The translations under genes and the position numbers were made by a program. From an uncultured Hungatella sp. (lineage in GTDB: Bacteria; Bacillota; Clostridia; Lachnospirales; Lachnospiraceae), in assembly GCA_910579515.1 (NCBI GenBank), contig CAJTUV010000031.1, positions 1 to 40,430 on the forward strand: DNA of 40,430 bases. The letters run 5' to 3'. Numbering within the stretch: the first letter of the stretch is position 1; each line of letters starts with the position of its first letter. Under the pieces are notes generated by a model that worked only from the letters and a program-made list of their open reading frames with translations, searched no databases and had not been told where the DNA came from. Below are positions 32,657 through 40,295 of the stretch, piece after piece.

Positions 32657-33565
32657 ATGAAATTAGACCGAATGATTGGGATTTTATCCATTCTGCTGCA
32701 GCAGGAAAAGGCGACCATGCCTGAGCTGGCAAAGAAGTTTGAGGTGTCCAGGCGGACTATCAACAGGGATATTGAGAGTTTGTGCATGGCCGGAATTCCG
32801 CTGGTGACCCAGCAGGGAGCCGGCGGAGGGGTTTCTATCATGGAAGGGTATAAGATTGATAAAACGCTCTTAAGCACCTCGGATATGCAGGCGATTCTGG
32901 CAGGTCTTAGCAGTCTGGACTCTGTAAGCGGGACCAACCGCTATGGACAGCTGATGGAAAAGCTGTCTGGAGGAAATTCCAATCTTTTGGTTGGAGACGG
33001 ACATATTCTGATAAATCTAAGCGCCTGGAATAAGGCTTCTTTATCCCCTAAAATTGAGGCGATTCACGAGGCGGTTCTCTCCGCCAAAATGATTTCTTTC
33101 TGCTATTATGGGCCGAAAGGCGATACCACGAGAAAAATAGAACCTTACGACCTGATTTTCCATTGGTCAAACTGGTATGTGTGGGGCTGGTGTCTGGCCC
33201 GTCAGGATTTTCGTCTGTTTAAGCTGAACCGGATGGCGGATTTGCATACAGAAGAAGGTTTTGAAAAAAGGCCGGCTCCTCTGCCTGATTTGGCGAAGGA
33301 GCGTGTGTTTCCTTCTGTATTTCAGGTAAAAGCTGTGATACAGCCAAAGTACAAATGGCGGCTTATTGAGGAGTTTGGCCCAGAGTATTTTACGGTTCTG
33401 CCAGATAATACCCTGCTTTTTTCGGGTGGATTTACAGACAGAGACACGGTTGTCAGCTGGATTGCCTCTTTTGGGGATGGAGCAGAGCTTTTGGAGCCAG
33501 AGGAGTTTCGCAAGGACCTAGTAAGATTTGCAGAAGAAATTCGAAACAAATATTTGGAAACATGA
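32657..33565 (+). CDS. WYL-domain transcriptional regulator (YafY-type)
   Basis: A 302-residue DNA-binding protein. The N-terminal winged HTH is LLQQEKATMPELAKKFEVSR then RTINRDIESL. The central WYL domain starts at about residue 135 (KMISFCYYGPKGDTTRKIEPYDLIF), with NWYVWGWCLARQDFRLFKLNRM as the variant of the W-Y-L strand, followed by the C-terminal extension. WYL proteins respond to ligands, often nucleotides or oligonucleotides, or serve as ligand-induced activators. The start is ATG 32657 behind AGGAGAAAG. A GyrI-like effector-binding protein gene follows after 79 nt, a frequent partner. Confidence 0.92.
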   Translation: MKLDRMIGILSILLQQEKATMPELAKKFEVSRRTINRDIESLCMAGIPLVTQQGAGGGVSIMEGYKIDKTLLSTSDMQAILAGLSSLDSVSGTNRYGQLMEKLSGGNSNLLVGDGHILINLSAWNKASLSPKIEAIHEAVLSAKMISFCYYGPKGDTTRKIEPYDLIFHWSNWYVWGWCLARQDFRLFKLNRMADLHTEEGFEKRPAPLPDLAKERVFPSVFQVKAVIQPKYKWRLIEEFGPEYFTVLPDNTLLFSGGFTDRDTVVSWIASFGDGAELLEPEEFRKDLVRFAEEIRNKYLET

Positions 33566-33644
33566 TGCACAGATGGCATGTTTGGAATGGTAGAATGGGA
33601 CCATCAGATAGATTCTGAATACACAATAAAGGATGGTCAAAATT

Positions 33645-34100
33645 ATGAAGTATGAAATCGTAACGCTTGAAGAAAAAATTGCAGTAGGGTTGTCTGCCAG
33701 GACAAACAATCTGTCTCCAGACATGGGAAAGGTGATCTCTGGACTCTGGAGCCGTTTTTTTCAGGAAGGAGTGTATGCTTCCATTCCCGACAAGGTAAAT
33801 GATAAGGCTCTTGGTATTTATACGGAGTATAGGTCGGATGAGACAAAGGACTATACGACCGTGGTTGCCTGCGAGACAGCCAAAGAGCCCAGTGAGGGGA
33901 CGTATACATTGTGTAAAATTCCGGCTGGACGATACGCCAAATTTGTGATTCATGGCGACATGGTTCAGGCAGTGGCCCAGGCGTGGAAGGAGATCTGGCA
34001 GATGGATCTGCCCAGGGCTTTTGTCTGTGACTTTGAGGAGTATCAGGATGATTCTATGGAGAACGCAGAGATCCATATTTATGTGGGGCTGAAGGACTGA
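33645..34100 (+). CDS. GyrI-like / AraC effector-binding-domain protein
   Basis: A 151-residue stand-alone SHS2-type small-molecule-binding protein. It has the tandem beta-alpha-beta pattern: KYEIVTLEEKIAVGLSART, a helix (DMGKVISGLWSRFFQEG), ALGIYTEYRSDETKDYTTVV, IPAGRYAKFVIHGDMVQAVA and the C-terminal AEIHIYVGLKD. Such proteins bind hydrophobic or cationic ligands and resemble the E. coli gyrase inhibitor GyrI and the C-terminal domain of Rob. ATG 33645 is placed 11 nt after AAAGGATGG. The WYL regulator upstream may control it. Confidence 0.9.
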   Translation: MKYEIVTLEEKIAVGLSARTNNLSPDMGKVISGLWSRFFQEGVYASIPDKVNDKALGIYTEYRSDETKDYTTVVACETAKEPSEGTYTLCKIPAGRYAKFVIHGDMVQAVAQAWKEIWQMDLPRAFVCDFEEYQDDSMENAEIHIYVGLKD

Positions 34101-34103
34101 TTA

Positions 34104-34943
34104 TTAATATTCTTCTAAAAAATGATGCCGCGTCCCTCTGGCTTTATAGGCTACCACGGTATCTAAATTTACATTCTCTACGCTTTTAAAAATGTTGCTT
34201 TCCACAAAGGGATTCTCCTTTTTCATCTGGGCAATAAGGTTTTTTACGAGAATCCTTTTGGAAAGCTCCTGATTATTTTGAGCGTTTGCAGCGCATTCCT
34301 CGGTGAATCTGCAGGCACATTGAAGAAACTCAAGTTCATGGTAGTCTCTAAACCGTTTGATAGTTTCTTCGCGAACCAGGTACAAGGGGCGGATCAGCTC
34401 CATTCCCTGAAAATTGGTGCTGTGGAGTTTGGGCATCATCGTCTGGATTTGGCCGCCGTACAGCATTCCCATAAGGATAGTTTCAATCACATCGTCATAG
34501 TGATGGCCCAGAGCAATCTTGTTGCACCCCAGTTCACGGGCCTTGCTGTAGAGATGTCCCCGCCGCATACGGGCGCACAGATAGCAGGGAGATTTTTTTA
34601 CATCGTAGACAGCGTCAAAAATCTCAGACTCGAACACGGTAATTGGAACCTGAAGAAGGGCGGCATTGCTCTCCAGCTTTAGGCGGTTAGCAGGATGATA
34701 CCCTGGGTCCATGACGAGAAATGTCAGTTCAAAGGGAAACTTATTGTGGCGTTTTAATTCCTGAAACAGCTTTGCCATCACCATGGAGTCTTTGCCGCCA
34801 GATATGCACACAGCGATGCGGTCGTTTTTTTGTATCAGATCATAGTCATTGATGGCTTTTGCAAATTTTGAAAAAAGTTCTTTGTGAAAGCGTTTTCGAA
34901 TACTTTCCTCTACAAGTTCTGCTTTTGTTTTTTCACGTTCCAT
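34104..34943 (-). CDS. ttcA: PP-loop tRNA thiolation protein, TtcA-like
   Basis: A 279-residue ATP-pyrophosphatase. The PP-loop SGGKDSMVMAKLF is complete, CYLCARMRRGHLYSKARELG carries the CxxC that ligates an iron-sulfur cluster in TtcA, and GHHYDDVIETILMGMLYGGQ is the second diagnostic motif. A further Cys lies in FLQCACRF, consistent with the third ligand. TtcA makes 2-thiocytidine at tRNA position 32. Assignment within the TtcA/TilS/TtuA superfamily is by motif and could be a Firmicutes subfamily with another target base. It converges on the GyrI-like gene with 3 nt between their stops and no terminator. Confidence 0.85.
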   Translation of the reverse strand: MEREKTKAELVEESIRKRFHKELFSKFAKAINDYDLIQKNDRIAVCISGGKDSMVMAKLFQELKRHNKFPFELTFLVMDPGYHPANRLKLESNAALLQVPITVFESEIFDAVYDVKKSPCYLCARMRRGHLYSKARELGCNKIALGHHYDDVIETILMGMLYGGQIQTMMPKLHSTNFQGMELIRPLYLVREETIKRFRDYHELEFLQCACRFTEECAANAQNNQELSKRILVKNLIAQMKKENPFVESNIFKSVENVNLDTVVAYKARGTRHHFLEEY

Positions 34944-34989
34944 TTCCTTGGCCCCCGTTGAGTTTAAGTTTTAATTTGAAGACAAGTAT

Positions 34990-35017
34990 ATCATATCCTC
35001 TCACAGGCCGCAATCAA
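34990..35017 (-). promoter_or_regulatory. Probable promoter of the TtcA-like gene
   Basis: On the minus strand TTGATT (35017-35012) and TATGAT (34995-34990) are 16 bp apart, about 47 nt upstream of the start. Confidence 0.5.
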
Positions 35018-35093
35018 ACTTTATTCCCATTACCCGTCTTTCTGGAATATGATAATATAATAAAAATTTATTTCTGCAAGGATGAGTGAATTT

Positions 35094-36272
35094 ATGAGTC
35101 AAAATATAGGTTATCGTCACACGATCAGAGCAAGCTATTTGGGATACGTGACTCAGGCTATTGTCAACAACCTGGCGCCTCTTCTGTTTCTGACCTTTCA
35201 GGACGTTTATGGGATCTCTATGGAGCAGATTACGTTTTTAATCACCTTAAATTTTGGAATTCAGCTTTTAGTGGATTTTTTGTCTGCAGGAATGGTGGAT
35301 CGGGCAGGATATCGGAATGCCATTGTATTTGCCCATATCTGTTCTGCACTGGGAATTAGCGGTATGGCTTTTTTTCCGGCTTTGTGCCATATGCCATATA
35401 TGGGGCTGAGTGTGTCGGTTATCCTGTACGCTGTAGGAGGCGGACTCATTGAAGTGCTGCTCAGTCCGATTGTGGAAGCCTGTCCTACAGACAAGAAGGA
35501 GGCTTCCATGAGTCTTCTTCACTCTTTTTACTGTTGGGGGCATGTGATTGTGGTGGTATGTTCTACCTTGTTTTTCTGCTTTTTTGGAAGAAGCTGGTGG
35601 AAGATTTTGTGTCTGTTGTGGGCTTTGCTTCCTTTGTGCAACGCGTTCTATTTTTATCAGGTGCCGATTCGTTCCTTTAATGAAGAGCAAAAGCCAGTAT
35701 CTGTTAAGAGGCTTTTTTGTGAAAAATTGTTTTGGATTTTTGCCCTTCTCATGCTCTGTGCAGGAGCGTCCGAACAGGCTATGAGCCAGTGGGCGTCCGT
35801 GTTTGCAGAGTCGGGTCTCCAGGTGACAAAGGCTGTGGGAGATTTGACTGGGCCTTGTATGTTTGCGGCTCTGATGGGAATCTCCAGAATCGCTTATGCA
35901 AGATTCAGCGCTCAGGTTTCTTTGAAACACTTTATGCTCGGAAGCAGCGTCCTCTGCGTTGTCAGCTATCTTCTGGCTGTGTTTGCTCCCAATCCGATTT
36001 TGGGACTTCTGGGGTGCTCACTGTGCGGGCTGTCTGTGGGGATTTTGTGGCCCGGCGCCTTTAGTCTGGCCGCTGGCTCCCTTCCAAGAGGCGGTACGGC
36101 CATGTTCGCATTTCTGGCTCTGGCAGGGGATTTGGGATGTTTAGCAGGGCCAACGGTGGTGGGGCTGGCGTTTGCAGAAACGGCAACCATTCAGGGTGGT
36201 CTTTTATTGGCGGTTTTGTTTCCCATTGCTCTGTTTTTGGGAGTGTTGTTTTGGAACTTAACAAAATTTTAA
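35094..36272 (+). CDS. MFS transporter
   Basis: A 392-residue integral membrane protein with about twelve hydrophobic helices. The loop between TM2 and TM3 reads DFLSAGMVDRAGYRNAIVFA, a form of the MFS motif A, and a basic cytoplasmic loop follows TM6. The pattern resembles FucP-like sugar or drug exporters, but the substrate is not readable. ATG 35094 follows AAGGA at 11 nt; ATG 35082 directly abuts AAGG and is an alternative. TATAAT at 35056-35061 may be its -10. This is the last host gene before the mobile element, with the integrase gene converging on it. Confidence 0.88.
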   Translation: MSQNIGYRHTIRASYLGYVTQAIVNNLAPLLFLTFQDVYGISMEQITFLITLNFGIQLLVDFLSAGMVDRAGYRNAIVFAHICSALGISGMAFFPALCHMPYMGLSVSVILYAVGGGLIEVLLSPIVEACPTDKKEASMSLLHSFYCWGHVIVVVCSTLFFCFFGRSWWKILCLLWALLPLCNAFYFYQVPIRSFNEEQKPVSVKRLFCEKLFWIFALLMLCAGASEQAMSQWASVFAESGLQVTKAVGDLTGPCMFAALMGISRIAYARFSAQVSLKHFMLGSSVLCVVSYLLAVFAPNPILGLLGCSLCGLSVGILWPGAFSLAAGSLPRGGTAMFAFLALAGDLGCLAGPTVVGLAFAETATIQGGLLLAVLFPIALFLGVLFWNLTKF

Positions 36273-36316
36273 AAAGATACCAAGAATAATATAACAAGAA
36301 AGTAAGAGAATAGACA

Positions 36317-36373
36317 AAAGTGTAATAAAATCAAGGAATTTACTCCATATAATATTCCGTTTTATTACACTTT
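36317..36373. terminator. Long inverted repeat between MFS and integrase genes
   Basis: AAAGTGTAATAAAA (36317-36330) pairs perfectly with TTTTATTACACTTT (36360-36373). The loop contains a second pair GGAAT/ATTCC. It sits between convergent genes and would act as a bidirectional terminator. It may also mark the attachment region. Confidence 0.6.
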
Positions 36374-36377
36374 ATCA

Positions 36378-37535
36378 TTAACTATCAGTCACAAGAAAGT
36401 CACAATTTATTTTTTGAATTTGTTTTTTTAATTCGTCCAAATCTCTGTGTCCATATACTTTGTTAGTAATATCAGAAAATGTGTGGCCAAGCATACGCTT
36501 TCTGTCATTTTCATTGACCTCATATTTTTCGCAGAGGTAAGAGAATGTATGGCGGCAATCGTGAGGGGTGTGGTGCTCTCTTATGCCAATGCCAGCAAGA
36601 AATCCTTCCATATTTCTTCTAAAAGTATTGGCGCTGCATGGCAGGATCTTTCCATATTGATTGATTCTGGATGATACCATTTCCTTTATAAATGGGTGTA
36701 TGGGCACTATACGATTACTTCCGGCCCTGGTCTTGCTTCCACCAAGGAAGTATTCCTCGTCCAAATTCACATAGAGATTTTTGTACTCGTTGATTCTGAA
36801 TCCTGATAAGCACATAATAATCAGCATTTGAGCAGTTTCATTTTCTTTCACATGGTAAATCTTAGCCAATTCATCCAGTGTAAAGGGGATTCCTTTTTCA
36901 TCATCATCCGCTTTCTTTATCTTCACTCCTATACTGTAATCTTTCTCACAGATATCATTCATTATGGCATATTGGTACATATGGTGTAATAAATTGACTA
37001 TCAGCTCCAGGCTGGCGTGTTTTAGGGGGCAACTGTCAATTACGGACTGTAAGTCATTAAATTTCAATGCTGCGAATACAGAGTCGTGAAGTTTTTTGCA
37101 GTTCAGGTAAGCAGCTTTTGTTGATCTTTCGGTAGCTTTTGAATATTTGTGACCTTGCGGAAATTTTTCGGCGTAAAATCGTTCATAGACCTGCGCAAAG
37201 GTTGGGCTGTTGGCTTCCACTCCATATAGTTTTCGGTAATCGGATAAAATCCGGTTGCTAAGAGTTTCCAGAGTCGTTTCCTTACTTATTTCCTGCTTTA
37301 CTGATAATTCATACCCTGGCTTATAAGTGCCAGCATGGTAGGCCGTTAAGACTGCTATGCCGACCATATAATCATCCACATAGCATAGCGCCGGAGGACG
37401 CTCTGTAATGTCTCCAGTACTTTCGTCTAATTTTGTTGGTGGGTGGACAGCGTAAGGGTTTCTTCTTCCTTTTCCAAGATACCGAATACTTCCCCAACCA
37501 TTTGGGAGACGTGGATATTTTTTTCTTTTGGCCAT
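36378..37535 (-). CDS. int: Tyrosine-type site-specific integrase
   Basis: A 385-residue phage-type tyrosine recombinase. An N-terminal arm-binding region (PNGWGSIRYLGKGRRNPYAV) is followed by a core-binding domain at about 110-200 and the catalytic domain. All catalytic residues can be placed: Arg247 in LSGFRINEY, Lys268 in GGSKTR, His325 and Arg328 in HDCRHTF, His351 in LGHTFSD and nucleophile Tyr361 in VYGHRD. The ATG at 37533-37535 follows GGAGGT on the minus strand; the upstream extension to 37613 has no such site. It should catalyse integration and, with a helper, excision. No excisionase gene was recognised nearby. Confidence 0.95.
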   Translation of the reverse strand: MAKRKKYPRLPNGWGSIRYLGKGRRNPYAVHPPTKLDESTGDITERPPALCYVDDYMVGIAVLTAYHAGTYKPGYELSVKQEISKETTLETLSNRILSDYRKLYGVEANSPTFAQVYERFYAEKFPQGHKYSKATERSTKAAYLNCKKLHDSVFAALKFNDLQSVIDSCPLKHASLELIVNLLHHMYQYAIMNDICEKDYSIGVKIKKADDDEKGIPFTLDELAKIYHVKENETAQMLIIMCLSGFRINEYKNLYVNLDEEYFLGGSKTRAGSNRIVPIHPFIKEMVSSRINQYGKILPCSANTFRRNMEGFLAGIGIREHHTPHDCRHTFSYLCEKYEVNENDRKRMLGHTFSDITNKVYGHRDLDELKKQIQKINCDFLVTDS

Positions 37536-37626
37536 AATATGTACCTCCTGTTTTTGGGTATAAAAATAACAGCCAGCGAACTTGTTGGAAAAATTGACAG
37601 GTTCCGCTTGCATGGCTGTTCCAAAA

Positions 37627-37657
37627 ATGATACAATATTTTTGTGGTTAGGTATCAT
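37627..37657. repeat. Inverted repeat upstream of the integrase gene
   Basis: ATGATAC (37627-37633) and GTATCAT (37651-37657) form a perfect 7-bp inverted repeat, with a further GTATC at 37663-37667. It may be a regulatory or recombinase/excisionase binding site in the integrase promoter region. Confidence 0.4.
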
Positions 37658-37713
37658 TTTGGGTATCTATTTTAAGCCGTTCGGTGTTGGTAGCACCGGG
37701 CGGTTTTGTTTTG
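37643..37713 (+). ncRNA. Candidate small RNA, about 70 nt, divergent from the integrase gene
   Basis: On the plus strand TTGCAT (37608-37613) and TACAAT (37631-37636) are 17 bp apart. A hairpin CCGTTCGGTG/CACCGGGCGG (37677-37686 and 37694-37703, two G-U pairs) is followed by TTTTGTTTTG. No plus-strand gene lies between, so promoter and terminator would define a short RNA. It ends just before the 3' end of the lipoprotein gene on the other strand. The -35 is weak. Confidence 0.35.
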
Positions 37714-37719
37714 TAATTA

Positions 37720-38367
37720 TTATTCCAAATCAGATGAGTTTGCAATATTAATAATATCTCCAGTATTCGCATTTATGAAGGTGACAGAGATATTATCAAC
37801 TTCTTCGCCACTGAATACATTATATAATCCACCATACATATAAAATCCGATTACTGAAAAAGATTCGACCATATCTAATTCAGTATTTTTAGTAGTTATT
37901 GTAAATTCGGTATAATTGTCATTTGTTTCAATATTTGTAAAGTTAGGATAATCTTCAGAACCTATCATTTCATTCAAAGAAGAATTGATTAGTTCTCTAT
38001 ACTCCGAAAGAAGTTCTTGGTGTTGCTTTTTGCTCATAACGTATGTTGCACTGCCATCTTCATTCAGAGTTATTGATTTAAACCCGCGTTCTTTAGAAAG
38101 TTTATCTAATTCTTCCTGAGTTTGTGCCTCTACAAAATCAGATGGAACAGTTAATTCAACATTGAAAATACCTTCATCTACCTCTATTTCTCCCAGTGAG
38201 GTTAGGTCAGAATCAGTTGATTCAACTTCTTGTGTTTGAGATTCAGATATAGATTCTGCACTTTGGGATTCTGATTGAGTTGTAGTAGTGGTTGATGTAT
38301 CTTTAGAACTACAAGCTGAAAGAGTAAGCATAGATACTGCTACTAATAATACTAACTTCTTTTTCAT
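37720..38367 (-). CDS. Prophage lipoprotein, possible superinfection-exclusion (Ltp-like) factor
   Basis: A 215-residue lipoprotein. The signal peptide MKKKLVLLVAVSMLTLSAC ends at Cys19 (lipobox LSAC). A Ser/Thr/Glu-rich spacer follows at about 20-60, then a soluble domain of about 150 residues (IEVDEGIFNVELTVPSDFVE, TLNEDGSATYVMSKKQH). I do not recognise a catalytic motif. The gene lies between integrase and CI-like repressor in the same direction, the place of ltp in Streptococcus thermophilus phage TP-J34, whose lipoprotein blocks DNA entry of related phages. That role here rests on position and lipoprotein nature only. GGGGG precedes the ATG. Confidence 0.8.
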   Translation of the reverse strand: MKKKLVLLVAVSMLTLSACSSKDTSTTTTTQSESQSAESISESQTQEVESTDSDLTSLGEIEVDEGIFNVELTVPSDFVEAQTQEELDKLSKERGFKSITLNEDGSATYVMSKKQHQELLSEYRELINSSLNEMIGSEDYPNFTNIETNDNYTEFTITTKNTELDMVESFSVIGFYMYGGLYNVFSGEEVDNISVTFINANTGDIINIANSSDLE

Positions 38368-38416
38368 AATATATATCCCCCTAAATTTTATCTATTAAAT
38401 TGCTATAGCGATTTAA

Positions 38417-39190
38417 TTATTCCTCAGCTTTACCCAGCACTTTACCCAACACGATAATCCTATCATCATCAGCAGTAAGCCCTGGATAGTTAGAGTTTAA
38501 AGAAATAAGCCCGTTCTCTCCAACTTTCTTAATATAGATGCTGTTGGCTTTTTGGAATATTCCTATTTCCCCAACGTTTAAATGCTCAGCTTTTTTCACA
38601 TAGACAATATCACCATCATAATATTCTGGTTCCATCGAATCGCCACTTACGCCAATAACATAATCTGCATTTATATTTATATCATTTTCTGGATATGATT
38701 TAATTCCCTCGGTCATGCCAGAAAACTCCACGCTGGTTCCAGCGGCGGCAATTTTTCCATAGTAGGCATAAGCAAGTATACGCCTTGGAATGATTTCCTC
38801 CACAACCTCCGCATTCGTTTTCTGAATCTGCTCTTTCTGCTCCCTCAACTTCTCCGCAATAGCATACTCCCTATCCAGTACCGTATCAACCACGACTGCC
38901 CCGTCTGGGGAGTAGTCAGAAATGAGTTTGTACTTTCTGATTCTCTCGTAGTCTTCTTTTGATAATTCAGGCTCTTTTGTTTTATTGTTTTTAATCATAT
39001 CTTCTAGTTTATCAGCAGTAATTCCTACCGATTCACATATTTTGCAGATATTTACGTAACTTGCCTTTCCTATTCCGTTTTCTAAAATGGATTTTACTGT
39101 TGAATAGGCAATGCCACTTTCTTTCGATACATCAGAAACTTTCATTCCCTTATCTTCCATTAATTTTCGTATTATGGTTGAACGCTCCAA
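38417..39190 (-). CDS. CI-like phage repressor (XRE HTH plus S24 peptidase domain)
   Basis: A 257-residue repressor. The N-terminal helix-turn-helix is MKVSDVSKESGIAYSTVKSI, a linker with coiled coil follows (about 75-130), then the LexA/CI-type self-cleaving domain: the Ala150-Gly151 bond in KIAAAGTSVEF, Ser185 in VSGDSMEPEYYDGD, and Lys221 in YIKKVG. All three functional elements are present, so RecA-stimulated autocleavage and SOS induction of the element are expected. It is divergent from the Cro-like gene across a region with three similar palindromes. GGAGGTGATG precedes the start. Confidence 0.93.
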   Translation of the reverse strand: MERSTIIRKLMEDKGMKVSDVSKESGIAYSTVKSILENGIGKASYVNICKICESVGITADKLEDMIKNNKTKEPELSKEDYERIRKYKLISDYSPDGAVVVDTVLDREYAIAEKLREQKEQIQKTNAEVVEEIIPRRILAYAYYGKIAAAGTSVEFSGMTEGIKSYPENDININADYVIGVSGDSMEPEYYDGDIVYVKKAEHLNVGEIGIFQKANSIYIKKVGENGLISLNSNYPGLTADDDRIIVLGKVLGKAEE

Positions 39191-39244
39191 TTCATCACCT
39201 CCAACATGATATTACTATATAATTTGCAAAAAGTAAATAGAAAA

Positions 39245-39335
39245 TTGCAAAATTTCGCAATAAAAATTTAAAAAGGCTATTGACAACTGCGAAATTCTGC
39301 TATATATTATACTCATGAATTGCGGAGTTCCGCAA
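39245..39335. promoter_or_regulatory. Three similar 16-bp operators of the lysogeny switch
   Basis: The 16-bp sites TTGCAAAATTTCGCAA (39245-39260), CTGCGAAATTCTGCTA (39287-39302) and TTGCGGAGTTCCGCAA (39320-39335) share a TTGCGRA-N2-TYCGCAA palindrome. The third is perfect and the second is most degenerate. An 8-bp TTTGCAAA at 39223-39230 may be a further weak site near the repressor promoter. Confidence 0.75.
39280..39308 (+). promoter_or_regulatory. Early rightward promoter (PR-like)
   Basis: TTGACA (39280-39285) and TATATT (39303-39308) with 17 bp spacing. The middle operator (39287-39302) fills the spacer exactly, so repressor binding would block RNA polymerase. Confidence 0.85.
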
Positions 39336-39356
39336 AATAAAGAGAGGAGGAATAAA

Positions 39357-39584
39357 ATGATTGCGGTTAATCCAAAAAATTTGGAAGCAGAGATGACCCG
39401 CGCAAGCATATCAAGAAAGACCATTGCTGATTTGATTGGGTGCTCTTATCGCACAATCCACGCTCGTTTCAATGGCGAACAAGGCTGGACTTACGGAGAG
39501 TGCGTTACTATAAGGGATGAACTGTTTCCGCAAATGACATTGGAGTATTTGTTTCCTTATGAGAAAAGCGGGGTGAGAGCATGA
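39357..39584 (+). CDS. Cro-like phage HTH protein
   Basis: A 75-residue small DNA-binding protein. The helix-turn-helix is SRKTIADLIGCSYRTIHARF, with NGEQGWTYGECVTIRDELFP after it, similar to the small phage regulators that share one fold with Cro. The start is ATG 39357 behind AGAGAGGAGG; an ATG at 39315 overlaps the third operator and has no site. As first gene from the early promoter it is the likely antagonist of the CI-like repressor. Its stop overlaps the next start (ATGA). Confidence 0.85.
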   Translation: MIAVNPKNLEAEMTRASISRKTIADLIGCSYRTIHARFNGEQGWTYGECVTIRDELFPQMTLEYLFPYEKSGVRA

Positions 39585-39742
39585 GCGAAAAAGAAAAGAA
39601 TCTTTTTCCAGAAGAAAGAGAACTGCTCCGAAAGCAACTGGTCTTGCTGGCAGAGCAGTCCAAAAATGTAAATCTTGAGATACATGAATTGGCGGAGCTT
39701 TCGGAGCAGATGGTTGCTATTTACTCGGTTCTTCAAGTTTGA
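39581..39742 (+). CDS. Small phage protein, 53 aa
   Basis: A 53-residue, highly charged, helical protein (PEERELLRKQLVLLAEQSKN then a second helix with EIHELAELSEQM) likely to form a coiled coil. ATG 39581 overlaps the TGA of the Cro-like gene by 4 nt, so it is translationally coupled in the early operon. No family recognised. Its 3' end overlaps a minus-strand gene by 26 bp. Confidence 0.65.
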   Translation: MSEKEKNLFPEERELLRKQLVLLAEQSKNVNLEIHELAELSEQMVAIYSVLQV

Positions 39743-39878
39743 GGTTTTCATAGATGTAATTATATAAGTCAGTTACTTCTTTCTTTACATCTGCGAAATC
39801 ATGTGGAGTTTTTTTCGTTTTTAAATGCTCCACATAAGAAAGCTTTGTAAGCTCCAGTGCGATTTCGTCTTTTGACAT
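39717..39878 (-). CDS. Small phage protein on the opposite strand, 53 aa
   Basis: A 53-residue soluble protein (SKDEIALELTKLSYVEHLKT, then a helical C-terminus with TDLYNYIYENLKLEEPSK). AAAGGA lies 11 nt upstream of ATG 39878 on the minus strand. The heptad-like composition and lack of rare codons suggest that it is real. It converges on the preceding small gene with a 26-bp overlap of their ends. Function unknown. Its promoter would lie in the AT-rich stretch 39885-39960. Confidence 0.55.
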   Translation of the reverse strand: MSKDEIALELTKLSYVEHLKTKKTPHDFADVKKEVTDLYNYIYENLKLEEPSK

Positions 39879-39974
39879 TTTGCATAGTCCTTTCTATTTA
39901 GTGTATTTGGAAAGTTACATTGATAGTATATGGAAATATTTTGCAAAAGTCAAGCAAAATTCTACAAAAAGCAC

Positions 39975-40012
39975 AATATATAGAAATTTTATAATATTTT
40001 CATCTATATATT
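39975..40012. repeat. Inverted repeat in AT-rich intergenic DNA
   Basis: AATATATAGA (39975-39984) pairs perfectly with TCTATATATT (40003-40012) around an 18-nt AT-rich loop, upstream of a small HTH gene. It could be an operator or the structured leader of that gene. The rest of 39879-40059 is AT-rich without a gene. Confidence 0.5.
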
Positions 40013-40059
40013 GCGATTATCGAAAGATTTATTTATGAAATCAAAATGTTTGGAGGTGG

Positions 40060-40278
40060 TTGCAAATAGTAGATATTGATGTCAGAGATATAAAGGCATA
40101 TATAGAGCGTTCTGGATTCAAGCAAAAGGCAGTGGCAGAGAAGTCCGGGCTTGATGAATACAAGCTGTGTATGTCGTTACAAGGAAAAAGAAAACTGGAA
40201 GCCGGGGAATATGCAAGCATATGTAGTGTGCTTGGCGTTCCAATGACAAAGTTTGTCAAGCCGCAGATTCCAGTATAG
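40060..40278 (+). CDS. Small phage HTH protein, 72 aa
   Basis: A 72-residue protein with a helix-turn-helix pattern (DIKAYIERSGFKQKAVAEKS then GLDEYKLCMSLQGKRKL), typical of small XRE-like regulators or excisionase-type proteins encoded in early phage regions. The start must be TTG 40060 because no ATG is in frame; GGAGGTGG lies just upstream. Acting on the host or the phage switch is possible; no specific role can be assigned. Confidence 0.75.
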   Translation: MQIVDIDVRDIKAYIERSGFKQKAVAEKSGLDEYKLCMSLQGKRKLEAGEYASICSVLGVPMTKFVKPQIPV

Positions 40279-40295
40279 AAGGGAGGCAATAAGTT

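Noticed and set aside
34278..34682. 134-residue plus-strand open frame
   Set aside because: It is a shadow of the TtcA-like gene on the minus strand, which carries complete PP-loop and CxxC motifs.
37443..37751. 102-residue plus-strand open frame upstream of and overlapping the integrase start
   Set aside because: No ribosome binding site or family resemblance; it is antisense to the integrase N-terminus and covers the candidate small RNA and terminator.
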